The notes below the pieces were generated by a model. The model was not told where the DNA came from and made no database searches. It saw nothing but the letters and a program-made list of their open reading frames with translations. A stretch of 59,741 bases of DNA, taken from contig JAFSQV010000088.1 of assembly GCA_017446455.1 (NCBI GenBank), positions 1 to 59,741 on the forward strand. Reading direction: 5' to 3'. The stretch is from Paludibacteraceae bacterium. GTDB taxonomy: Bacteria; Bacteroidota; Bacteroidia; Bacteroidales; Paludibacteraceae. Of the stretch, positions 23,376 through 34,600 are shown one piece after another (position 1 is the first letter of the stretch; each line of letters starts with the position of its first letter). The translations under genes were made by a program, and so were the position numbers.

Positions 23376-24444
23376 GGTGCTTACGGATTAACTTGCTTCT
23401 ACCCAACCACTGCGGCAGAATAATGACGCCGGCGATCAGGTAATAATAATAGGTACAGATACGCCAAACAGGCGTGATAACCATCGTCGATACTTTCTGC
23501 GTGATATACTCCGACAGGAAGTCGTCGAACATCACTTCCGCGAAACCGCTACCTCCCGGCGTCGGAACAATCATCGTCACGATGCCTAAGATATACTGGC
23601 GGGCGAAACACATCATATTGTCCGCCCCCGTCAGCGGGTTGAAGATCATAATAGCCGCATTGGCGATGAGAAAACGGAACACCCATATACCGGCTGTCGA
23701 GAGAAACATACGGACCCAGTAGCCGAACGACTCATGCTGGATCTCCAGCGCGCAGTTACGAATCTCCAGGGCCGTACGCAGTCCGCGCATCTTATATTTG
23801 CGCAGGAACTTGAGCTTGAAGATAAGACCGATGATCTTAACGATGATCGTCGACTTACAGAACAAGCCGATGAAGAGGATCGTCACCCATACGAACTTCA
23901 TCGCATAGCCGATGAGGAAAGCCCAGAGGTAACCGTACTGGAAATAGCCCTCGGAGGTAAAGAGTTCGCTATAGGGAATGAGGAGCAACAAAAGCGGGAA
24001 GAGGATGATCATCAGCATTTCATCCATGAAAAGGGCCAGGATCGTCATCGAGGTAGCCCGGCTGACTTTGACGCCTTCGCGGTGAATAAAGAGCACCTCA
24101 AGCGAGGAGCCGCCGGCCGCAGAAGGAGTGACCGCCGAAGTGAACTCATAGAGCATACGGATGCGGAAGAGCTGGCGGAACTTCAGCGGCATGCCGGACA
24201 TCACACGCAGGCGGTACATGCCCGAGAAATCTTTGAAGAGGGTAAAGAGAACGACCAGGATGACGAACACCCACCAGTGGTTAGCCAAGGTGAGCGGTTC
24301 ATCGGGAATACCGTTCCGCATTTCCCGCCAGAACATATAGCCCACACCCCCCAAGCCGAAGAGGATCGGCCATATGACCATAGACGGCTTGAAACGAGAC
24401 GCTACGGACCGGTTTTCGGATGCGGTGTCGGGTTGCTTGCTCAT
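23362..24444 (-). CDS. Lysylphosphatidylglycerol synthase TM-region/UPF0104 membrane protein
   Basis: 360 residues with about eight hydrophobic segments (for example WPILFGLGGVGYMF, WWVFVILVVLFTLF, MTILALFMDEMLMIILFPLLLLL). Family marks are FRIRMLYEFTSAVTPSAAGGSSLEVLFI and TMIVPTPGGSGFAEVMF, the conserved pair of the LPG_synthase_TM (AglD/YbhN) family. Members are proposed lipid or glycolipid flippases or regulators. It sits 3 bp after a diacylglycerol-glycosyltransferase-like gene and overlaps the next glycosyltransferase, consistent with export of a glycolipid. That role is inferred. Confidence 0.8.
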   Translation of the reverse strand: MSKQPDTASENRSVASRFKPSMVIWPILFGLGGVGYMFWREMRNGIPDEPLTLANHWWVFVILVVLFTLFKDFSGMYRLRVMSGMPLKFRQLFRIRMLYEFTSAVTPSAAGGSSLEVLFIHREGVKVSRATSMTILALFMDEMLMIILFPLLLLLIPYSELFTSEGYFQYGYLWAFLIGYAMKFVWVTILFIGLFCKSTIIVKIIGLIFKLKFLRKYKMRGLRTALEIRNCALEIQHESFGYWVRMFLSTAGIWVFRFLIANAAIMIFNPLTGADNMMCFARQYILGIVTMIVPTPGGSGFAEVMFDDFLSEYITQKVSTMVITPVWRICTYYYYLIAGVIILPQWLGRSKLIRKHHEKE

Positions 24445-24447
24445 GGT

Positions 24448-25608
24448 TTATGCTTCGTAGGTTTGTATAAACTGCGCGATCTGCACCGCGCCATTCCCTT
24501 TGCGCCGTACTTCTTGCGCGGCCTCTTTATAGATATCGAGAATCGAAGGATTCGTCACACATTCGTTGATCCACCGCACAATCTTATGCGACGTACGGAA
24601 GAAGCGTCCGCAGTTGAGGATGGAGGTGAAGAGGTGCATCGACTGGTACTCGATGGGGGATGCGCAGTAGAAGACGCCGACAGGCACGCCCATAAGCACG
24701 CTGTCCAACATGGCGTTCGGTCCACCCTTGGTGAGCAGCACATCCGCCGCGCGGTTCAACTCATACACGTTCGGCACAAACTCATACGGCCGCAAGTCGA
24801 TACGCGGCGCCACTTTGGCTTTCAGTTTCTGCAGTTGGTTATAGAGCCTGGTATTCGTGCCACAGATAGCGATCACCGTAATCGGATGCTTGACGTTCAT
24901 CAGCGCCAACAGCACGCGCGACATCCCCGAGCGGCCGTAGCCGCCGGCAGCCACCATAACCGTGAAGCGATCCTGCGGCAGGCCGTATTTCTCGCGGAAG
25001 AACGCAGGCGTATCCGTCACCTCCATTATCTCTTTGCGCGTCACAAAGGGCACGATCATCAGCTGCTTGCGGGTGAAGTCGTGCTCCAACGCATCGTGGA
25101 AAGCCAGACGGCAGTTGACGATGAACTTATCGACGCGGATATTCCACCAGTTATGGACATTGTTATCGGGGTTATAGGTGACTACCTTGACATGCGGATC
25201 GATCTTATCGCGGTACTGCGTAGAAAAGAAAGAGGTCAGAAAATGCGTGTCGATGATGATATCGGGCTTCACCTCTTCGAGCATCTTAAGGTACTGCCTG
25301 CGTGCGCGGCGATAGATGGTGTTCACCACAAACGGCAGCGAGTTGTGGATGCCGCCAATATGGGTAGCAGCCATCTGAATATAGGTGTGCCAGGGGAAGA
25401 TATTCGCCCACTTGACTTCCTTCACGTAGCCCTTCTCCACTTTCTCCAACAGCGGGTCGCCGTGGAAAGTATACTTACGGATCAGCTCGATATTCGGATC
25501 GTGCAATGCCTCAATCGCATCGGCGATAGAGTTAGCCGTTGTGATATGACCAAAACCGGCTTCGATATAGGTCACTAAGATGCGTTTCTTGGTATGTTGC
25601 TCTGCCAT
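24448..25608 (-). CDS. GT28 MGDG synthase/processive diacylglycerol glucosyltransferase-like
   Basis: 386 residues. The N-terminal half has the MGDG-synthase pattern (VTYIEAGFGHITTANSIADAIE, then PDIIIDTHFLTSFFS and TYNPDNNVHNWWNIRVDKFIV). The C-terminal half has the GT28 donor site (VMVAAGGYGRSGM, PYEFVPNVYELNRAADVLLTKGGPNAMLDSVLMGVPVG). Enzymes of this type transfer a hexose to diacylglycerol at the inner membrane. It is first in a tight three-gene operon with a flippase-like protein and another glycosyltransferase. The promoter is at 25628-25658, directly upstream. Confidence 0.8.
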   Translation of the reverse strand: MAEQHTKKRILVTYIEAGFGHITTANSIADAIEALHDPNIELIRKYTFHGDPLLEKVEKGYVKEVKWANIFPWHTYIQMAATHIGGIHNSLPFVVNTIYRRARRQYLKMLEEVKPDIIIDTHFLTSFFSTQYRDKIDPHVKVVTYNPDNNVHNWWNIRVDKFIVNCRLAFHDALEHDFTRKQLMIVPFVTRKEIMEVTDTPAFFREKYGLPQDRFTVMVAAGGYGRSGMSRVLLALMNVKHPITVIAICGTNTRLYNQLQKLKAKVAPRIDLRPYEFVPNVYELNRAADVLLTKGGPNAMLDSVLMGVPVGVFYCASPIEYQSMHLFTSILNCGRFFRTSHKIVRWINECVTNPSILDIYKEAAQEVRRKGNGAVQIAQFIQTYEA

Positions 25609-25627
25609 AAGCGATAGATTTGCGCTG

Positions 25628-25658
25628 CAAAGGTACTACAAAAAAATGACATACGCAA
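25628..25658 (-). promoter_or_regulatory. Promoter of the glycolipid operon
   Basis: Minus strand: TTG, spacer CGTATGTCATTTTTTTGTAG (20 nt), TACCTTTG, then CAGCGC. The spacer is also one arm of the hairpin at 25640-25677. Confidence 0.85.
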
Positions 25659-25677
25659 GCACGCATGTCATTTTTTT
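25640..25677. terminator. Bidirectional-looking terminator overlapping a promoter
   Basis: AAAAAAATGACAT and ATGTCATTTTTTT form a perfect 13-bp inverted repeat with a 12-nt loop. On the minus strand it lies just after the 3204-residue gene and can end it, while its distal arm is the spacer of the next promoter. Confidence 0.65.
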
Positions 25678-25698
25678 GATAATTGAACAGGATTGCCC

Positions 25699-28600
25699 TT
25701 ATCGCATCAGGACGATTTTACCCGATTTGAGGCGCTTTGCCTGATCACCCTTTACCATCTGCATGAAGTCTTTCTCACCATACAGGAAGGTGTAGAAATA
25801 TATCTGCTCGGTGTTCAAGTCGATAGTCAAGCCGGAACGCGTATTGACGATATCACTCAAGCGCTCAGCTGTCTCCAGATCCTCCGTCATCACGATATCG
25901 TTCGGGTTAGCCGGCGGAACGAGTTTGTTAAACAGGATGTGTCCATTCCGGTCGAAGAGCACAAAGTGCACATCCTTACGAATCGTTCCCACAAAGATCG
26001 TATTACTATTCGGCAGACGCTTGATGATCACGTCACCGGACGTCGCCTCAATGGCCTCTTTGACAGACGAGATAGCAAAGTGGATGTAATAACGCTTCAC
26101 CGTTCCGTCCGCCGCCGTACAGAAGATCGTACAGGTGTCACCGGCAGCTACCTCGCGGATATCTACCGTCGCATTGACAGAATGCGCCACCGCTTCTACG
26201 GCAGGCGTAGTAGTCGCACCCTCGCGGAGATAGAAGGTATAGAACGTCACCTCCGGATCGAAGTCCTTCAGCGCCTCTTTCGCTTCGCCGATGAAGATAT
26301 CGCTCAACAGACAGTCATTATCCTGCGCTATCGTTTGCATAATAGCATAGGTATTCTCCGTCGCACCGTCTTGTGCTACCACGCGGATATAAATCGTACC
26401 ATCGGTGCTCTCCGTAATTGTGAAGGTAGCCAAGCGGTCACTCAGCATGGCCTGCACATCAGCGGCAGTGAAATAGTCTGCCGTGGTCGAACCGTACGGA
26501 TGGGCATAAGTGTACTCCGTCACTTGCGGCAGGAAGTTCGGCAACTCTGTACCCTTGATAAGGATGTTGACAAGCATCGCATCCGAAGGTTTGATGAAGT
26601 GGAAAGTCAGTGAATAGATCTTTTGGTCTTCACCATTCGGCGCCGTAACAGTCATCTCTATGAGGATGTCACCGTTCTCCAAAAGATGGTGTACAGTGTC
26701 CATCGTTTGCATTTCATCGTAGAAAACAGGCTCTATAGCCGGCAGCTGCTCCTCTAAGGTCTTATCGGCCGAATACGGGATATTAATCGTATAATTAAAT
26801 ACCTCCGGACGGAACGGATAGGTCAAGGCCTCTCCTTGCTCGTCGGTCAAGATGAGGTCGCGGAGGGTGGCTATATCCGACATCACACGCACAAAGGTGA
26901 GGGTGTAGGTCTGCTGCGTGCCATCCTCTGCCGTCACTACGATGGTGATGACGTCATCCACAAGGCTGATCTCCACCACTTGGATCTCTTCTTTCTTGAT
27001 GACCGTAACAGCCGGAACGGCAGCCTCTAATCCAATCTCTACCTTGTAGCTAAAGCGCTCTGCATCGTAGCCAGCCAGCGGCTTGCCGGCGAGGTTAATC
27101 ATATTCAGCGTCGCCTCGCTCGACTTTTCTACCGGGTAGTGGATGGTGTATGTACGTGTGGTACCGTTTGCTGCCGTCACCGTCACGATAGACTTGTACT
27201 CCAGCGACTTGCCTGCAATCGAATCGCGCACTTGCGATATGAGAACCGTTTGATACTCATCGCCCGTGATGACTTCTACCGTCGGCACTTTACCTCCGAG
27301 TTCTGCGGCATAGGAAGCCGACAACTGGTAGTAGTACTCCAGTGTGCTAGCATTGAAGTTCTCCAAGGCCTTCTGGTCTACGAAAATCATTTGGAGCGTG
27401 TCGATATCCGATTTGAGAATCGTGTACGAAACGGTATAGGTGTTCTTCTTACCGCTCTCCGAGGTCACGGTAATCTGACGGATGAGTTGGTCGGCCGTAG
27501 ACTCTACGGTGTCCATCTTCACGATCTGCCATTCGTCCACAGTCTCCCAGCTCAGGTCGGGGAAGGCTGCCGTACCAACCGGTAAAGACAGCGTATAATA
27601 CATAGTCGTCGGTACATAGCCCGCGAGGTTCTTACCGTCTTGATAAATCATCGTGAGCGAGTCGGCATCCGATTGCGTGAAGCGGAAGACCACCACATAG
27701 GTATTCTCACGCGTCGTCGGATCTTCTGCCTGGATCTTAATAGTGGCTTGCATCTTTGCGCTATCAACCACTATCGGCAGGATCGTCTGTACTGCCTCCG
27801 ATTTCTGCGCTGCTACACTCGGTAACACGTGCGTGCCCACAGGCAGGTCCACCTGATAGAAGTAATAGGACGGATCGAAGCCCTTGAGCGAGTCTCCGTT
27901 GAGGAAGATCATACTCAAGTTGGCATTCGTCGAAAGCGGCACGGTGAACTTCAGCGTATAGGTGTTCGGCGTACCGTCCACAGCAAAGACATTCAGCAGG
28001 ACCGAATCCGCCTTCTGGATAATATCTACCGTCTGACCGTCCATTTTGAGTTTTGCACTCACCTCCGGCAGTACCGTTGTGCCGGCCGGCAGGGTAATCT
28101 CATAGTTGTTATTACCACCGTCAAAGACGATATCCGGGTTGAGTAGCCGCTCGAAGTCATCCAACTCTTTACCGTTCAGCAAGATATTGGCCAACTGCGC
28201 GTCATTCGATTGGTTCTCGATATAAATCATTACCTCGTAGTTCGCTACTTTCACACCATCTTCGGCCTTTACGGTGAGCGTGTACTTCAGTTGATGATCC
28301 GCGCGAATCGTGTCTACCTTGATCGTCACTTCCTGGAAGCGGTCATCCGCCATGTAGTCGATCGTGATTTTGCTGGTTTTGATAGACTGCGAATAGTAGT
28401 GACGCCCCGGCTCGAACTGATCTACAATCTCGCCGTTCACCGTAATGCCGGTCAAGTCCGCACAATGACTCGGCTCTGCATTCACGAGCACGGTGTAGGT
28501 ATTGTTCGATCCGTCTTCACTGGTAACCAACAGTTCTGTTGCGCTCACATTGAGCACACCGTCGGTAACCGTCACTACCTGTCCTTTCTGGCCGGCAATA

Positions 28601-31600
28601 TAGGTGATAGCCGGAACAACCGGTTGCTCGCGTTTGACGCCGTCAGCCGGTAACGGTAATGTTACGGTGTAGTTCGGTACTGTAGGATCGAAACCATCAA
28701 TCGGCTTTCCATCAAGCAGAATACCTTCCAAGGTAGCATTCGAACTCTTCGAACGACGAACAGTCACAATGTATTGTTTGGTCGTTGAACCGTCCTCTGC
28801 CGTCACGGTTGCCGTATAAGTCACTACTTCACCTTCTGCAGTAGTTTGTGTAGTAACAATCTGCTGCGCCATCTCGGCACCTATCGCGTCCATGAAGAAG
28901 ATCGAGTCGAGTTCTATCTCATACTCCGTTTCCGAGGCCGCAAACTCCTTATACGGTACACCGTCAATAAGGATATTCGCCAAGTTCGCATTCGTCGAAG
29001 CAGCGGAAGGATACGTCAGCAGGTAGGTATGGTTAGCAGAACCGTATACCTGCCACTCCATTCTATCCGGAGCCTGGATATAAACCACTGAATCCGGGTC
29101 GTTCTTACGCTCGAACGTGATCAGTTCGGTCGGTCTAGCCAAGGTCGCGTCATACGTATCACCGCCCAAAACAGCCCAAGGCGTGCCGTCCTTCATGAAG
29201 GTCTCTATCTGGCCTGTCGTCGTCACAGACGGGTTCAGGCGATTGATGGTGTATGTGGTCTGCGACTTACCGTCTGCGGAAGTAACGGTGAAGACAGCTC
29301 CGTTGACCGTATAATTGATATCCAGCAACTGACCGTCTTTCTTTGAGATCTCCACCTCCGGCATCTTCTCTGCCTCCACGGAATAGATATGATTCTCTGC
29401 GTCTACCGTATTGAGGATACCGCTCTCGAGGTTCCATGTCTCCGGCGTTGCGTCCGTTCCTTTAATCTCTCGGAAGACATATACTGTGGTCTTCTCTGCG
29501 CCATCCTCAGCCTTCACGTTCACGGTAACGGCATTGCCTTTCTTGGTCATCGAAATCATCTGGTGAACGCTCTCCGGGGTGATCTTGAGATCAGGGAGCA
29601 CTTTCGTGCCGTAAGGCATATTGATGAAGGTGGTGTCGTCCTTGACGGTCGTTCCGTAGGAACCGAAGCTAGCGGTGTGCTCTACAGAAGTGACCGGCGT
29701 ACGTTGGAGGATGACATAATAGATCGTACTATCGCACAACGCCTCGTTGGCGTTCTCGCCGTAGTTCACCACTTTCGCCGTGAGTTTTCCGTCTATCCAT
29801 TCCCCGTTATTTTCCAGCGTAATGCTCTGCGTCTGGTCTTGTACCTTGCCGGTGAATTTCAGCGACGGAATACCTATGTAGTTGTCATCCACCGTAATGA
29901 TGAAGTTCATTCCGTCTTTCGTAGCATCCGTTCCGTTCACTTTAACACCGGTCAACTCGGAGTTATAGACCATGCGCATGTTGCGGATCTGGAGGTCCGC
30001 ACTCTTCGCTGCGGAACCTGCATAGATATTATAACTGCTTCCGCTTACTTCACTTGCGCAAAGCATGATATTGAGTTTGCCTACCGTTCCGTTATAGGAC
30101 AGGTTCGTAGTCTTCGTCTGCCATTTACCTAAGTTGGCATACGTGCCCGATATATCTGCGCTCACCAATGACGTTCCGGAGGCCGTACCGAGCGACACCC
30201 AGGCATTCCAATTATTGATACCATTGACAGTCATAATCGGCTGATATTCGAATTGGAACTGTTCCGGTGTATTACGGTATTGCACGGCGTTCGTCAAATT
30301 CTTTTCAAACGAGACTTTCGTATTTCCATTTAACTTAATGCCGTCCGGGAAACTCAAACCGCCCAAAGTCAGTGTACCCGGCATGGAACTGTTAAGAGCA
30401 CCTCCACGGAGGGTGGAAAGCGTTATTTCTCTTTCTCCGATGACTGTCACCTCATGGCCTGTATAATAGGTGAAATGCGAAACAGTAGCATCATAATCGA
30501 TATAAGCCAACAAGTCCGCCGGCACTTTCCATCCCTTAGGCTTGTAACCGGTGGGATCAACAATACTCTTTTTGGTTGCCTGTGAACCAAAGATGCCGCC
30601 TAATGTACTAACTTCGTACCAATATGCTTTCTCTGTCGGTACGCGTTCGTAGGTAAACGGCCACTCATCAGCGTTGTAGAACCAGCAAACGTTGTAAGTC
30701 TCGCCGCCGTCAACGGAGATGGTTACTTGTTTCTTCTTGGCATCGAATGCACTGAAGGTAACCGTCTTGCCGCCGTAGGCAACCGTACCGGCGAAGTCTT
30801 CTTCTTTCGGTTGAGCCGTGACATTGATCATGTAGTTATATACGTTGGGACGGAAACGCGGCACCTCTGCTCCTTTATATATCAGATGCTCCAGTTTGCC
30901 TGTCTCCTCAAATTCCGGCATCTCCGGAGTCAAGGTGTATATAACATCATCTTCGCCCTCACGGTTAGCAACCGCGATGATGGTAACGCCGCGACGAATA
31001 CCACCGTCATAGAGTTGAATGGTCTGTGCCTCGTAATTCTTCTCCACGTCGCTAAGATCAACCTTGAACTCCTTCGTGCCAAACGGCAGTTTGATGATGT
31101 TATCGCCTTTGACCGGTTCAATAGTGCCGGTAACCGTTGCGTCGGAAGCGGAGACATAACTATACTTCACGCTCTTCACTTTATTGACTCCTTCCGGTTT
31201 GCCGACAATATAATTAATCGAATAGGTGCGGCTGTTGTCTCCCTTCTCGTTGGTGACGATGAGTTTTGTCGTACCGGTAAGCGGTGCCTCAATGAGGTGA
31301 ACCAACTGTCCCTCGTGTTGCTCGTAGCTCACCATGTACGGTTCTACGGTTCCGAATGGTACGTTAAACGTGTACTCCGTCACGTTAACGTCCTTCGCTT
31401 CACCGTTGATGGTCAGGCTCTTGAGGAGCGTAACGTCGGATTTCTCTACCGGGAAAGCAATAGTATATTCTCCGGTGGAGCCGTCCTGTGCTTGAACGAG
31501 AATTCGTACCACACCGTCCGGACGGCAGAAATAGGTCGTCACGGTCTGGTTCTCCAGTTGCGGAACGGCATTGACGTTCGGCACAACTTTAGCGTCTCTC

Positions 31601-34600
31601 GGCAAAGTCACAGAGTACTTATGCACAGCAGGGTTGAAGGTGAAGTCCGGATAGCCGGCAATCACGATATTCGCTAATTGAACGTGATTGCTCAGCACGC
31701 GTCTATACTCAATAGTATATTCATTCTTCGCGCCGTTTTCCGCCATCACGAGCACTTTCTGCGTCGAGTCATTCTCGTTGTATGTCAGAACGGACTGACC
31801 ATCCTCCGGCACAGCCGTCACTACCGGCAGTGCCACTCCTTCGGCGATCGTGAACGGACCATACGTATTCTGCGTCTTGTCATACGCAAAGTCATAACCG
31901 GCCACCTTCAGATCCTTGAGCGTCACATCGGTGTACGGAAGAATGGTGTATGCCACGGTGTACAGTGTGGTCGTTCCGTCCTCGGCAGCGACCTTAATAC
32001 CCCATTTACCTTCTATCAACTGGCCGAAGAATACTACGGTAGCATAGTCAGTCACTTTGTACGAGAGTTCCGGATAACTGCTACCCGGCTGCAAGTCATA
32101 GGTATACTCCTTTGTGTTAGAGTCGAAGCCCTCAATCAGCACACCGTCCGCATAGATCGCGTCAAGCGTGTTGACGGTCAACAGCGTGCGGCTGAAGGCG
32201 ACACTGTATGCGGCTTTGTTGCCCAGCGTGTCTTCCACATGTATCCAAGCCACCGAATCTTTCCACAACACTTCCACCTCCTGCGATACGTGACGCTTGG
32301 TGTAGGTAATGGTCGGCAGCTCTTTACTATACGTAGCCGTGTAGTCCATCGAATCGGACTTGAAGTCCGGGATAGCCACACCATTGATGGCGATGCCGTC
32401 CAATTGGGCACTTGCCACCGGTACCGGTTCAAACGTGATCGTGTACGTATTCACAGCGCCTGTCTCCGGTTTCACGGCGATATATGCCGTACCGGCACCA
32501 TAAGGAGCGGTGATGGTCACTTGCTGACCCGGCGCTTTCGTTACTGTGATCTCCGGACAAGTCTCGCCGTCCAGTTTGACGGTGTAGTTCAGTACCTTGG
32601 GATCAAATCCCTTGAGCGAAACACCGTTCAGATAGATCATATCAAGATACGCATTAGCCGATGCCACGACGACGAAGGTGACCGTATAGGTGCGTGTAGC
32701 GCCACTCTGAGCCGTCACGGTGATGGTATGTACCTTGCCCTCGAGCACGCTCAGCACACGCTGACTCGTCTCGGCCTTTTCGAAAGTAACCGTCGGAATA
32801 GTGCTCACACCTTCCGGCAGCGTGATCACGTAGGCCGTCGTATCCGGATGGAAGCCCGTCAGAGCTACGCCGTCCACATAAATATTATTCAAGTTCACGT
32901 TACTCGAAGTAGCTACCGAGAAGTGAATGATATACGTGCGGCTTGCACCACTCTGCGGACGGACCGTAATCTTATAATCACCGGTCAAGCCACTGATAGG
33001 ACGGACAGACGCGGTCTGGAAAGTCGGATCCTTGAGGGTATAACTTACTGCCGGCAGAACCGTTGTTCCCTGCGGTAAGTTCACCCAATACTCGTTGACT
33101 TCCGGATCGAAGTTGATCTCAAAACCAGCTACCGAGAGGCTGGCCAGCGTATTCTCGCTGAAGACCTCCACGGAGAAAGCGATCATATAAATCGTCGTGC
33201 TACCGTCACCGGCAGTTACTGTGATACGGGTCTTACCGTTCAGACCGGCTGTGGTGATCGAATAGGTCTGGTACTGATCGCCTAAGACGGGCACAATAGC
33301 CGGCAACTCCGTCGTACCGACCGGCAGTTGATACGTATAACTCGTCACATCCGGCGCGAAGCCCGGCAGCGCCACACCGCCAATCGTAATACCGGCCAGC
33401 GTGGAGAGATCGGATTTCTCGGTAGAGAAGACCAGTTTGTATACGGACTGGTCACCATTACCTGCGGTAACTGTCACGCGCACCGTACCATCTACTACAC
33501 CTGCGCCGAGTTCGCTCACGCTAACCGTCTGATACTCGTCGCCAAGGGTATAGGTGATCTTCGGCAGCGAAGTCGTACCCATCGGCAGGTTGATATAATA
33601 CGTGAAGTTATCCGGACGGAATTCGGCAATATATCCGCCTTCCACCTTCAGGTCCTTGAGGTAGGAATAGGACGACTTCTCGAGTTTGAAGTTCAGCTTA
33701 TAGACCTTCGCGATCTTATTGCCCGGCGTGGTGACACTCAGCATGTACACACCGCCGTCGATAACCGTCGGTTTCGTATGTACTACCGTCTGGTCATTTC
33801 CGTACTCGGGTTTGGAAACCGTCGTAACGGTCGGCATCGTAGTGGTCGATACCGGCAGCGACACTTTATAGACAGTCTGCGAAGGCGTGTAGCCCGGGAT
33901 GGACTTGCCGTTGACAAGGATGTCCTGCAACTCGTTATCCGACAGCAGTCCGACCTTGAAATTCAGCGTGTAGGTCTGCGTGGCGGTCTTGTTAGCCGCC
34001 GTGACCTTGATGGTCGCAGTGCCCGTCGCAGACGTCGGCTGGGTGATAGCAACCGTCTGCTGCTCTTCCTGTTTCTCCACCTCAACTACCGGAGCGGACT
34101 TCGTGCCATACGGCAACTCTACTTCGTAGTTGTATTTGGTCGGGCTGAAACTCTCCAGGGCTGCACCGTTGATCGTGATACCCGCCAACTTCGCGTTGCT
34201 CGAAGCGGCTTTCTGGAACTGGATCTTATAGGTCGTCGTCGATTTGCCATCCTCCGACTTGACGGTGATGACGGTCGGCGTGCCGGTCAGGTTTCCATAC
34301 GTGATAGAAATCTCACTGCCGGAAAGCGTACGTCCCGCGAAAGCGACGGTCGTTCCTCTGGCGTTGGTGATCGAACCCGCACCGCGGACAGCCTCGATAG
34401 TAGGAATCGAAGTAGCCGACTCACCTAAAGAGTAGGTCTGTACCTCTGTGCTATTCGGGTCAAAACCTTTCCACTCTTTGCCATCTACCAGCAGCTTCTG
34501 GATCTTCGACGAATAAATCATTTCCACGTCATCGACGTAGAGCGAGTTACCTGTATACAAGCCGCTATTGGCGCGGAAGTTCGGGTAGTTGGACGCCGAG

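Noticed and set aside
23734-25578. 614-codon open frame antisense to the flippase and GT28 genes
   Set aside because: Extreme His/Arg/Glu/Gln composition typical of antisense shadows; both sense genes have family motifs.
31678-33078. 466-codon frame antisense to the giant gene, and similar frames across 25.7-35.3 kb
   Set aside because: They shadow a continuous 3204-codon frame with repeated domains; composition is Arg/His-rich without motifs.
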